Positions 1 through 7,051 of a stretch of DNA of 10,565 nucleotides are shown here, in pieces (within the stretch, counting starts at the first letter, position 1; each line of letters starts with the position of its first letter). The position numbers and the translations under genes were made by a program. This DNA comes from JAWWBN01 sp033720955. GTDB lineage: Bacteria; Acidobacteriota; Thermoanaerobaculia; Multivoradales; JAHEKO01. The notes beneath the pieces were generated by a model, which ran no database searches, had not been told where the DNA came from, and saw only the letters and a program-made list of their open reading frames with translations. The stretch is taken from the NCBI GenBank assembly GCA_033720955.1, contig JAWWBN010000129.1:1-10565 (forward strand), given 5' to 3'.

Positions 1-374
1 AGCGGCAGCAGGAGGCCGAGCGGCGGGGATCGGCGGCCGAGGCGGCGGCGGCGGCGGCGGCGGGAAGTGGCCGGGGCGCGGGCGGCCCGGGCACGGACGG
101 CGGCGAGGACGGGTCGCAGGGCGAAGGCGAGGCCCTCTCCGGGGCCTCGGGCACGGGCTCGGGGGAGGTGGGGGGCGCCGGGGAGGCCGCCGAGGAGGAG
201 GGCGGCGGCTCCGGCTCGCGCGTGCCGCCCGACGTGGGGGACGGCAGCGACGACGACATCGTGGCCCGGCAGATCCGCGAGGCGGCGATGAAGGAGGAGG
301 ACCCCGAGCTTCGTGAGAAGCTATGGGACGAGTACCGCGCGTACAAGAGAGGCGAGACCAAGGACGATGGCTGA
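1..374 (+). CDS. C-terminal part of an unknown protein with acidic low-complexity linker (first gene visible in the operon)
   Basis: This is the 3' end of a gene whose start lies outside the window; codon phase begins at position 3 and the stop is TGA 372-374. The visible 123 residues open with a charged Arg/Gln/Glu stretch, then seven alanines from a GCG run, then about 65 residues of Gly/Ser/Glu-rich acidic linker. The end is a well-formed charged helix containing DDDIVARQIREAA and then DPELREKLWDEYRAYKRG. The ordered terminal helix after a disordered linker suggests a docking tail at the end of a larger protein. I do not recognise a family from this fragment. The stop overlaps the next start by 8 nt (ATGGCTGA), so it is very likely co-translated with the operon that follows. 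The N-terminal domain, which would reveal the function, is missing. Confidence 0.8.
   Translation, partial: RQQEAERRGSAAEAAAAAAAGSGRGAGGPGTDGGEDGSQGEGEALSGASGTGSGEVGGAGEAAEEEGGGSGSRVPPDVGDGSDDDIVARQIREAAMKEEDPELREKLWDEYRAYKRGETKDDG
41..63. repeat. GGC trinucleotide run inside gene 0
   Basis: Seven GGC units plus GG in a row. In the coding frame (GCG codons) this gives seven alanines at the border between a charged segment and the Gly/Ser/Glu linker. It is a simple-sequence tract, possibly prone to slippage in steps of whole codons. Confidence 0.8.
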
Positions 375-1620
375 GCGGGCAGGACGAGTCGCGAGCCTGG
401 CCATCCTGGTGGGCCTGGCCACCGCCTCGGCCGTCGCGGCGGCCCGCTCGGTGGAGCCTCCCGTGCTCCTGGTGCAGGCCGCCGCCGAGGTCCCCCCGGC
501 GGAGCTCCTCGACGTCGGCGTGCGGGTGTTCCGGCTCGGCATCCCCGAGGCCGAGAGCCCGGAGCTCGAGGCCGAGCTCGCCGAGCGGGGCGTCTTCCGG
601 GAGATCCGGCGCGGCGAGGCGAGGCTCTTCCCCTTGCGGCTCGCGCGGGCCCTCGAGAGCTCCGGCCACTGGGGGGCCGTGCGGGTGATCCCGGCGCCCA
701 CCGACGCGGTGGATCTGACCGTGTCCGGCACCATCGTCGAGTCCACCGGGCGCACCCTGGTCCTCGAGATCGTCGCCCGCGACGCCTCGGGAGAGCGCTG
801 GCTGACGCGGAAGTACAAGAGCCGCGCCGATCCCGCGGGCTACGCCGAGCCCGTGGAGGGCGAGCCGCCGCCCGACCCCTTCCAGAGCCTCTTTCACCAG
901 ATCGCCAACGATCTGCTGGAGGCGCGGCGCGAGCTGGAAGCGGCGGAGCTGGCCCGGCTGCGCGAGATCGCCTTCCTCCGTTTCGCCGCCGACCTGGCGC
1001 CAGCCAGCTTCGCGGACGACCTGGAGCGCGGCGCCCGGGGTCGCTACCGGGTGGCCTCGCTGCCCGCCGAGGGCGACCCCATGGTGGATCGGATCGCCGA
1101 GATCCGCGAGCGCGACTACCTGCTGGTGGACATCCTCCACGAGCAGTACGTCACCTTCGCGGGGGAGATGGAGGAGCCGTACCGGCAGTGGCGGGCGTAC
1201 AGCTACGAGGAGGAGGTCGCGCTGGCCAAGCTGCGCAAGCAGTCGCGGATGGCGAAGATCTTCGGCGGTCTGGCCATTCTGGGCGGCATCCTGGCGGACG
1301 GCGACAGCAGCGCCGAGCGCGCGGCCAAGGAGGCGGCGGTGATCGGCGGCACCCTGGCGGTGCAGGCGGGCTTCGCCAAGTCGCAGGAGGCGAGGATCCA
1401 CCGCGAGGCCATCCGCGAGCTCGCCGCCTCCTTCGACAGCGAGGTGGCGCCGATGGTCGTGGAGGTCGAGGGCCGCACCCTGCGGCTGACCGGCTCGGCC
1501 GCGACCCAGTACGAGGAGTGGCGCCGGCTGCTGCGCGAGATCCTCGCCACCGAGACCGGACTGCCCCCCGACCCGGACACCTCCGCCGAGCTGGAGACGG
1601 AGGAGACCGGCCCCAGGTGA
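367..1620 (+). CDS. Exported protein of unknown function, 417 aa
   Basis: I chose ATG 367 because it is the first start giving a normal Sec signal peptide: basic n-region, hydrophobic residues about 8-25, AVAAA cleavage region near residue 27. It also overlaps the previous stop by 8 nt with AAGGA just upstream; an in-frame start at 313 would bury the signal peptide inside. There is no lipobox cysteine, so a soluble or otherwise anchored periplasmic protein is expected. Residues 100-150 form a beta-rich segment with DLTVSGTIVESTGRTLVLEI and a following RDASGERWL, resembling the substrate-less beta domains of bacterial envelope lipoproteins. Residues 175-205 and 285-300 are helical and charged. 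Two short Gly/Ala-rich hydrophobic stretches (about 298-310 and 324-336) form a glycine-zipper-like pair. The end is acidic. Function unknown; its place in the operon suggests a periplasmic part of the motor complex encoded downstream. It overlaps the next gene by 4 nt (GTGA). Confidence 0.85.
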   Translation: MAERAGRVASLAILVGLATASAVAAARSVEPPVLLVQAAAEVPPAELLDVGVRVFRLGIPEAESPELEAELAERGVFREIRRGEARLFPLRLARALESSGHWGAVRVIPAPTDAVDLTVSGTIVESTGRTLVLEIVARDASGERWLTRKYKSRADPAGYAEPVEGEPPPDPFQSLFHQIANDLLEARRELEAAELARLREIAFLRFAADLAPASFADDLERGARGRYRVASLPAEGDPMVDRIAEIRERDYLLVDILHEQYVTFAGEMEEPYRQWRAYSYEEEVALAKLRKQSRMAKIFGGLAILGGILADGDSSAERAAKEAAVIGGTLAVQAGFAKSQEARIHREAIRELAASFDSEVAPMVVEVEGRTLRLTGSAATQYEEWRRLLREILATETGLPPDPDTSAELETEETGPR

Positions 1621-2612
1621 GCGAGGGCGAGCGGCGGTCCCGGGTCCGGCTGACCCCGCCGCCGCGGGTGGGCCCCTCCGGCGACGAGGCCGGCGTGCGG
1701 GTGAAGCCCGAGCGGTCGAGGCGGACGCCCCGGATCCTGGCGGGCGCGCTCTACCTCGCGGTGCTCGCGGTGGCCGGCTGGCTTCTCCTGGCGGGTCCCT
1801 GGCCCGGCGGCGACGCCCCCGCGGTCCCGGCCGACCTGCCGCTCGAGGACCCGGCCGGCGCCGCCGCCCCGCCGCCGCGCGTCCAGGCGAGCCAGCCGAC
1901 GCCCACCCCGCCGGAGGCCGCTGTCGCCGCGGAGGAAGCTCGCCCGCCGGGGGCCGCGGACGACCCCCGGGAGGACGGGCCCGAGCCGTCCCGGGCGGCG
2001 GCGTCCCCTCGCTCGGAGGCTCCCGCCGCCCCGCCGGCCCCGCCCCCCGATCCGGCGGTCCTCGAGCTGGCGAAGCTGCGGGATCTCGAGGCCCTGGCGA
2101 AGCGGCGCGAGGCGGAGGAGGCGTGGACCGCGGCGGTGGCGGCCTACCGGGCGGCCCTCGAGATCGAGCCCACCGCGGCCTTCGCCCAGGCCGGTCTGCG
2201 CCGCGCCGGGTCGCGGGCCGACCTGGCGGCGCGGCTGGACGGGCACCTGGCGCGACCCGGGCGGCTGGCGGCCGACACGGTGCTGGAGGAGGCGCGCGAG
2301 CTGCTCGAGATGGCCGCAGCGGTGGAGTCGCCCGGTCCCCGCCACCAGAGCCAGGTCGAGGCGCTGCGCGCCCTGGTGGCGGAGGCCGAGGTCGCGGTGG
2401 AGGTGGAGCTGGTCTCGGACGGGCTCACCGAAGTGGCGATCCACCACGTCGGGCGGCTGGGCCGTTTCACCCGGCGCGAGCTGGAGCTGCGGCCCGGGGA
2501 GTACACGGTCGTCGGCACCCGGCGCGGCTACCGCGACGTGCGGCTCACCCTGGTGGTCTCGGCCGGCGCCGCGCCCGAGCCGCTGATCGTGCGCTGCCGG
2601 GAGCCGGTGTGA
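1617..2612 (+). CDS. Single-span membrane protein: TM, Pro/Ala-rich linker, TPR-like helices, PEGA-like C-terminus, 331 aa
   Basis: The GTG start at 1617 overlaps the previous stop by 4 nt and has GGAGGAG at 1599-1605. Residues 1-38 are basic and hydrophilic (cytoplasmic); residues 39-58 are one hydrophobic helix (LAGALYLAVLAVAGWLLLAG); residues 61-145 are a Pro/Ala-rich flexible linker; residues 150-210 are helical with a TPR-like signature (AWTAAVAAYRAALEIEPTAA). Residues 262-326 form a beta domain with RPGEYTVVGTRRGYRDVRL, which matches the PEGA-type pattern PGxYxVxxxxxGY. The N-in topology puts almost everything in the periplasm. The plan of membrane anchor, proline-rich arm and small beta domain copies TonB, though the C-terminal domain is not TonB-like in sequence. 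It may span the periplasm and pass on movement from the ExbB-like subunit encoded downstream; that role is inference. A plain structural scaffold is the alternative. Confidence 0.85.
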   Translation: MSEGERRSRVRLTPPPRVGPSGDEAGVRVKPERSRRTPRILAGALYLAVLAVAGWLLLAGPWPGGDAPAVPADLPLEDPAGAAAPPPRVQASQPTPTPPEAAVAAEEARPPGAADDPREDGPEPSRAAASPRSEAPAAPPAPPPDPAVLELAKLRDLEALAKRREAEEAWTAAVAAYRAALEIEPTAAFAQAGLRRAGSRADLAARLDGHLARPGRLAADTVLEEARELLEMAAAVESPGPRHQSQVEALRALVAEAEVAVEVELVSDGLTEVAIHHVGRLGRFTRRELELRPGEYTVVGTRRGYRDVRLTLVVSAGAAPEPLIVRCREPV

Positions 2613-5041
2613 GCCGGTCGGTGACGATCGACGTCGACGGCGCCGTCCGCCGGGTGGCGTCGGAGGAGCTGCCGGTCTCCCTGGGCGGGCCCGGCAGCGA
2701 CGTGGTTCTCCCCGGGCTGGCCGCCGGCGGTCCCTGGCTCCACCTGGGCAGCTCGGAGGGGGAGCTCTTCGTGCAGCCGGACGCCGCCGCACCGGGTCCG
2801 GTGGCGTGCGGTGGCGACCCGGTCCGCAGCTCGCGGTGGCTGCGGGACGGAGACACGCTGGCGCTGGGGGGCACCCGGATGGTCTTCCGCCAGGACGACC
2901 GGGGACCGCGGCTGGAGGTTCGGGACCGGGTGACGACGGTCGTGCCGCCAACCGGTCCTCCTCCCTCCGGCGGCGGCGAGGGGGAGGCCCCGCTGGTTCG
3001 CCCCGTCCTGTTCGAGCCGGTGCGGCCCGGACGCCGGAGCCGCCGCCGCTGGACCTGGACCGGAGCCGCCGCTCTCCTGGCGGTCGCCGCCCTGGTCGCC
3101 GCCGCGGGATACGCGGTGGCCGCCCGGGCGGTGCGGGTGGAGGTGCGACCGGCGCCCGACCGGCTCGCTCTCGACACCTGGCTGCCGGCGCCGCGGCTGG
3201 ACGGCCGTCTGCTGCTGCTCCCGGGTAGCTACGAGCTGACCGCCGAGAAAGAGGGCTACCGGCCCCTGCGGGAGATCTTGGCCGTGAGCCGCGACGCCGG
3301 CTCCGAGCGGGTCTTCTACCTCGAGCCCCTCCCCGGGCGGCTGACCCTGGCGACGGAGCCGGCGGTGGGCGTCGCCGTCTCCGTGGACGGCCGGCCGGCG
3401 GGTGTGACGCCGCTGGCGGCGGTGGAGCTGGCTCCGGGCGAGCACCGGGTGACCCTCTCCGCGCCCGGCTACCGCGAGCACGAGACCCGGGTGACGGTCG
3501 CGTCGCCGGGCGAGTCGGTGGAGCTGGCGGTGACCCTCGAGAGCAGCCTGGCGTCGCTCGAGATCACTTCGACCCCGGCCGGGGCCGCCGTCGAGGTGGA
3601 CGGGGAGGCGGTCGGCGTCACCCCGTTGACCGTGGAGGTGGAGGAGGGGTCCCGCCGGGTGCTCTGGCGGCTGGACGGCTACCGCGCCGCTGCGCGGCGC
3701 ATCGAGGTCGTGGCCGGCGAGCCGGCCGCCGTCGGCGAGCGCCTGAGGGTGGCGGCAGGCAACCTGAGCGTGGTCACGGATCCGCCCGGCGCCGGGGTGA
3801 CGATCGACGGCGTCGACCGTGGGCCGTCGCCCCTCGAGCTGGACCTGCCGCCGGGCCGCTACGCCGTCGAGGCCACGCGCCCGGACCACGAGGCCGCCAC
3901 GGCCTCCGTCAGCCTCGCTCCCGGGGCCAGCCGTCTTCTGGAGCTGACCCTGCCCCCGCGGCTCGCTCGGCTGCGGGTAGTGAGCCGTCCCCCCACCGCC
4001 GAGGTGCGGGTGGATGGCGAGGCGCGGGGGAGCACCGGCGCGGACGGCCTGGAGGTGAGCCTCCCGGCCGGAGCGCAGCGGACGGTGGAGGTGGCCAAGG
4101 AGGGCTACGAGACCTTCCGCGCCCAGGTGACCCCGCGCCCCGGCCTCGCGCAGTCGGTCGAGGCGGTGCTGCGGACGCCCGAGGAGGTCCGGGCGGAGGC
4201 GGCGCCCCCGGAGATCGAGACCTCCCAGGGGGTGAAGCTGGTGCGGGTCGAGGGCGGACGTTTCAGCATGGGGGCGCCCCGCCGCGAGCCGGGGCGGCGG
4301 TTCAACGAGGTGCGCCGCGAGGTGGAGATCACGCGGCCGTTCTACCTCGGCACCCGGGAGGTCACCAACCGGGAGTTCCGGGAGTTTCTCGCCGGCCACC
4401 GATCGGGGGCCGTAAGCGGCGTCAACCTGGAGATCGACCACCACCCCGTGGTGCGGGTCACCTGGGACGACGCGGCCCGCTACTGCAACTGGCTCAGCGC
4501 GCGCGAGTCGCTGACGCCGGCCTACGTCGCCCGCGGCGGCCGGATGGCGGCGGTGGCCGAGCCGACCCGCGGCTACCGGCTGCCCACGGAGGCGGAGTGG
4601 AGCTGGGCGGCCCGGCACCGTGGCGGCCGGGTTCTCAAGTACCCGTGGGGGGGCGAGCTCCCCATCGAGCCGGAGAGCGGCAACTTCGGCGGCGCCGAGG
4701 CCCTGGCGGTCCTGGGCTCGGCTCTGCCGGGCTACCGCGACGCCTACCCCGGTACCGCCCCCGCCGACAGCCTGCGCCCCGACGAGCGCGGCATCTTCCA
4801 CCTGGGCGGCAACGTGGCCGAGTGGGTCCAGGACGTCTACGCCGATCGCCCGGGCACCCCGGGCTCGGTGGAGCGGGACCCGGTGACCACCGGCGGCGGA
4901 CTTCTGCACGTCATCCGGGGGGCGAGCTGGATGACCGTCACGGTGACCGATCTCCGGCTCACGCGACGCGACTCGGGCAGTGACGGGCGGCCCGACGTCG
5001 GCTTCCGGATCGCCCGCACCGCGGAGGGTACCCCACCATGA
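2609..5041 (+). CDS. FHA-like / TM / PEGA repeats / FGE-sulfatase (SUMF1)-fold protein, 810 aa, probably non-catalytic
   Basis: The GTG start at 2609 overlaps the previous stop by 4 nt with GGGAG at 2599-2603; a longer in-frame opening from 2123 is only a shadow of the previous gene. Residues about 1-110 resemble an FHA domain (VSLGGPGSDVVLPGL, then WLRDGDTLALGG), but the usual Gly-Arg and Ser-Arg-x-His phosphothreonine-binding residues are absent. A TM helix lies at about 151-172. Then come a degenerate PEGA-like unit (about 175-243) and four clear PEGA units starting near residues 245, 315, 384 and 453. Residues 540-805 are an FGE-sulfatase/SUMF1 domain with GGRFSMG, REVTNREF, HPVVRVTWDDAARYCNWLS, YRLPTEAEW, GGNVAEWVQDVY, VIRGASW and VGFRIAR. 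The paired active-site cysteines that formylglycine-generating enzyme carries near its end are missing: nothing after RYCNWL contains Cys. It is therefore better read as a binding or structural domain in the periplasm, linked to a cytoplasmic pseudo-FHA sensor. Confidence 0.92.
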   Translation: MSRSVTIDVDGAVRRVASEELPVSLGGPGSDVVLPGLAAGGPWLHLGSSEGELFVQPDAAAPGPVACGGDPVRSSRWLRDGDTLALGGTRMVFRQDDRGPRLEVRDRVTTVVPPTGPPPSGGGEGEAPLVRPVLFEPVRPGRRSRRRWTWTGAAALLAVAALVAAAGYAVAARAVRVEVRPAPDRLALDTWLPAPRLDGRLLLLPGSYELTAEKEGYRPLREILAVSRDAGSERVFYLEPLPGRLTLATEPAVGVAVSVDGRPAGVTPLAAVELAPGEHRVTLSAPGYREHETRVTVASPGESVELAVTLESSLASLEITSTPAGAAVEVDGEAVGVTPLTVEVEEGSRRVLWRLDGYRAAARRIEVVAGEPAAVGERLRVAAGNLSVVTDPPGAGVTIDGVDRGPSPLELDLPPGRYAVEATRPDHEAATASVSLAPGASRLLELTLPPRLARLRVVSRPPTAEVRVDGEARGSTGADGLEVSLPAGAQRTVEVAKEGYETFRAQVTPRPGLAQSVEAVLRTPEEVRAEAAPPEIETSQGVKLVRVEGGRFSMGAPRREPGRRFNEVRREVEITRPFYLGTREVTNREFREFLAGHRSGAVSGVNLEIDHHPVVRVTWDDAARYCNWLSARESLTPAYVARGGRMAAVAEPTRGYRLPTEAEWSWAARHRGGRVLKYPWGGELPIEPESGNFGGAEALAVLGSALPGYRDAYPGTAPADSLRPDERGIFHLGGNVAEWVQDVYADRPGTPGSVERDPVTTGGGLLHVIRGASWMTVTVTDLRLTRRDSGSDGRPDVGFRIARTAEGTPP
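5023..5028 (+). promoter_or_regulatory. Ribosome binding site of the 51-aa micro-protein
   Basis: GGAGGG lies 9 nt before ATG 5038, inside the 3' end of the upstream gene. It is among the strongest Shine-Dalgarno matches in the operon and supports the short gene being real, possibly at high output. Confidence 0.6.
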
Positions 5042-5193
5042 AGAGACCGCTCGATCTGCTGCTCTGGATCGTCCTGGCCCTGGGTGCGTTGACGCTCGGG
5101 CACTCGCACGCCGCGCAGGAGGGGCTCGAGGAGTTCGTGCCCACCGAGCGGCTCCCCGCCGACAGCGCGATCTCCTTCCCGGTGGACATCTGA
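5038..5193 (+). CDS. 51-aa exported micro-protein between the FGE-like and ExbB-like genes
   Basis: ATG 5038 overlaps the upstream TGA by 4 nt (ATGA) and follows a GGAGGG site. The product starts MKRPLDLLLWIVLALGALTL, a clear signal peptide or N-terminal anchor, with HSHAAQ as the likely cleavage region near residue 26. The mature part is only about 25 residues, acidic, and ends ERLPADSAISFPVDI. Its TGA shares one base with the start of the ExbB-like gene (TGATG), so its translation should feed directly into that gene. The signal peptide, ribosome site and perfect packing make a spurious ORF unlikely. If the leader is not cleaved it would be a one-TM micro-protein with a short periplasmic tail. 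It may be a small accessory or plug subunit of the motor, comparable in size only to other membrane micro-proteins; the function is unknown. Confidence 0.8.
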   Translation: MKRPLDLLLWIVLALGALTLGHSHAAQEGLEEFVPTERLPADSAISFPVDI

Positions 5194-5990
5194 TGCGGCG
5201 GCGCGACACGTTCGGCTTCCTGGCCCAGATCGGGGCGCTGGCGGCGGCGGCGATCCTGGTCCACTCGATCTACGTCACGGTGGTGCGGCCGCGGGCCGAC
5301 ACGATCCTCGCCGAGCAGACGGCCGCGATGCAGGAGGATCCGGACTACGTCCAGCCGCGATCGCTCTGGGTGACGATCCGGGACTTCGAGCAGGAGGCCT
5401 GTTTCATCCTGATGCTCTGGGCCATGGCGATCATGGCGCTCAAGGGCTGGAGCGCCGGCCGCGAGGCGCGGCTCCTCGACCGCGAGCTGGTGCCGGTGCC
5501 GCCGGGGATGCGGATCCTGCCCGAGGACGCGCGGGAGTACGCCCGCGGCATCGAGTCGCTGCCCGAGGAGCGCCGCTCGGCCCTCCTGCCCCGGGCCCTG
5601 CTGGCGGCGCTGCACCGGTTCCTGGCGACCCGCAACATCCAGGACGTCTCGGACACGGCGACGGCGGTCTGCGACGCCGAGGCCGAGCGGCTCGAGTCGG
5701 AGCTCTCCATGGTTCGCTACATCGCCTGGGCCATTCCGTCGATCGGGTTCATCGGCACGGTGCGGGGCATCGGCGAGGCGCTGGGCAAGGCCCACAAGGC
5801 CGTCGAGGGCGAGATCGCCGGGGTCACCCAGAGCCTGGGCACCGCTTTCAACTCGACCTTCATCGCCCTGCTCATCTCCATCGTCCTGATGTTCCTGCTC
5901 CACCAGCTCCAGCTCCGCCAGGAGCGGCTGGTGCTGGACTGCCAGAGCTATCTGGACACCCGTCTCGTGCGCCACCTGGGGACCGGGTGA
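5193..5990 (+). CDS. MotA/TolQ/ExbB-family proton channel subunit, 265 aa
   Basis: ATG 5193 is the only start consistent with the preceding stop (TGATG). Hydrophobic helices lie at about residues 9-31, 66-86, 176-198 and 217-240. The last two carry the family signature: IPSIGFIGTVRGIGEAL, then VTQSLGTAFNSTFIALLISI, corresponding to the G-x-x-GTVxG and pore-lining Thr/Ala segments of TolQ/ExbB/MotA. About 90 mostly charged residues between helices 2 and 3 form the cytoplasmic region. Four helices is the MotA layout, whereas ExbB and TolQ have three, so this is an intermediate form. In known members a pentamer of this subunit surrounds a dimer of an ExbD/MotB partner and couples proton flow to movement. 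No ExbD gene is present; the two VWA proteins encoded just downstream have the matching helix. It overlaps the next gene by 4 nt. Confidence 0.93.
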   Translation: MRRRDTFGFLAQIGALAAAAILVHSIYVTVVRPRADTILAEQTAAMQEDPDYVQPRSLWVTIRDFEQEACFILMLWAMAIMALKGWSAGREARLLDRELVPVPPGMRILPEDAREYARGIESLPEERRSALLPRALLAALHRFLATRNIQDVSDTATAVCDAEAERLESELSMVRYIAWAIPSIGFIGTVRGIGEALGKAHKAVEGEIAGVTQSLGTAFNSTFIALLISIVLMFLLHQLQLRQERLVLDCQSYLDTRLVRHLGTG

Positions 5991-7051
5991 GCGATCCCGG
6001 CGCGGCGATCGCGGCCCTCGAGCTCAACGACGCCGGCCTGACGCTCGCGGGTCCTCCCGCCCTGGCGGAGCTCCAGGCTGACCCTGGGATCGCGGTTGTG
6101 GAGGAGGAGCGGATCGTCACCGGGCGCGCCGCCGAGGAGCGGGCGCGGCTGTCGCCGCGTCGGGTGCACCAGAGCTACTGGGCCGAGCTCGGTCTCGAGC
6201 CGCTGGGGCCGCCCTTCCCCGAGGGGCTGCGCTCGGCCGACCTGGCGTTCGCGCAGCTCGAGGAGCTCGGGACCCGGGCCGCGTCGGCGCTCGGCGGCGG
6301 GCGCTCTCTAACGGGGGTGCTCCTGGTGGCGCCCGGCTCCTTCTCCCTGTCCCGGCTCGGCCTGGCGCTGTCGGTGGCGCGGCGGGCCGGCTGGCCGGTG
6401 ACCGGCTGTGTGGACGCCGCCGTGGCGGCGGCGGCCGGCGGCGCTCCGGCCGACGGCGGCCGGCGGATCCACCTCGACCTGGAGCGCAACCGCGCGGTGG
6501 CCACCGAGCTGCTGCCGGAAGAGGGCGGCCGGGTCGTCCGCGGCCGGGTGGTGCGGGACGAGCGGGTCGGCTCCGCCGCCCTGCTGGACGGCTGGGCGCG
6601 GGCGGTGGCCCGGCAGTTCGTGCGCCGGACCCGCTTCGATCCCCTGCACGCGGCGGCCACCGAGCAGGAGCTCTACCTGCGTCTGCCGGGCTGGCTGGCG
6701 CGGCTGTCGGCGGAGAGCTCGATCGCGGTGTCCATCGCCGCCGGCGGGCGGGCGCACGAGATCGAGCTGGAGCGCGCCTGGGTGGCGGCCGAAGCCGCGC
6801 TCGCCTACGAGCGGCTGGCCGACCTGGTCCGCGCCGCGGTCGAGGCCGCGCCGGAGCCGGCGGGTCTGCTGCTGAGCGACCGCCTGCGCGGCCTCCCCGG
6901 TCTCGAGATCCGCGGGAGCGCGTCGGGTCCCGCGATCCGGCTTCCCGCCATGGCCGCCCTGACCGGGGCGCTCCGGCACGCCCGCGAGATCCATCACCCC
7001 GGGGTGGAGGCGCCGCCCCTGATCGTTCGTCTGCCCGGAGCGCGGGGGTGA
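5987..7051 (+). CDS. Degenerate Hsp70/actin-fold (ASKHA-like) cytoplasmic protein, 354 aa
   Basis: The GTG start at 5987 overlaps the previous stop (GTGA), with GGGGA a few bases upstream; no in-frame ATG occurs until residue 322. There is no signal peptide or TM, so it is cytoplasmic. The order of elements follows the Hsp70 nucleotide-binding domain. Residues 7-22 (AIAALELNDAGLTLAG) sit where phosphate loop 1 belongs. Residues 84-151 match the DnaK stretch of helix, VTVPAYF, AGL and NEPTAAA: ADLAFAQLEELGTRAASALG, LTGVLLVAPGSFS, ARRAGWPVTG, VDAAVAAAAGG. Residues 161-175 (IHLDLERNRAVATEL) replace phosphate loop 2. Residues 293-307 (GLLLSDRLRGLPGLE) replace the adenosine loop. The glycines and acidic residues needed for ATP are largely lost, so it is probably a pseudo-ATPase, like GspL or PilM types that act as cytoplasmic scaffolds for envelope machines. 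The fold call is by eye and moderate. Confidence 0.82.
   Translation: MSDPGAAIAALELNDAGLTLAGPPALAELQADPGIAVVEEERIVTGRAAEERARLSPRRVHQSYWAELGLEPLGPPFPEGLRSADLAFAQLEELGTRAASALGGGRSLTGVLLVAPGSFSLSRLGLALSVARRAGWPVTGCVDAAVAAAAGGAPADGGRRIHLDLERNRAVATELLPEEGGRVVRGRVVRDERVGSAALLDGWARAVARQFVRRTRFDPLHAAATEQELYLRLPGWLARLSAESSIAVSIAAGGRAHEIELERAWVAAEAALAYERLADLVRAAVEAAPEPAGLLLSDRLRGLPGLEIRGSASGPAIRLPAMAALTGALRHAREIHHPGVEAPPLIVRLPGARG

Noticed and set aside
2123..2608. N-terminal extension of the PEGA-FGE gene
   Set aside because: It overlaps the previous gene in another frame and has a shadow-type composition; GTG 2609 with GGGAG upstream fits.
1203..2951. 582-codon open frame on the minus strand
   Set aside because: Same artefact of GC-rich DNA, spanning three well-supported + strand genes.
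4226..5041. Active sulfatase-activating enzyme
   Set aside because: The catalytic Cys pair is missing and no sulfatase gene is in the window.
2528..5209. 893-codon open frame on the minus strand opposite the PEGA-FGE gene
   Set aside because: Its product is low complexity and rich in Arg, Pro, Gly and His with no domain; it exists because GC-rich codons leave few stop codons on the other strand. The + strand frame has clear domains.
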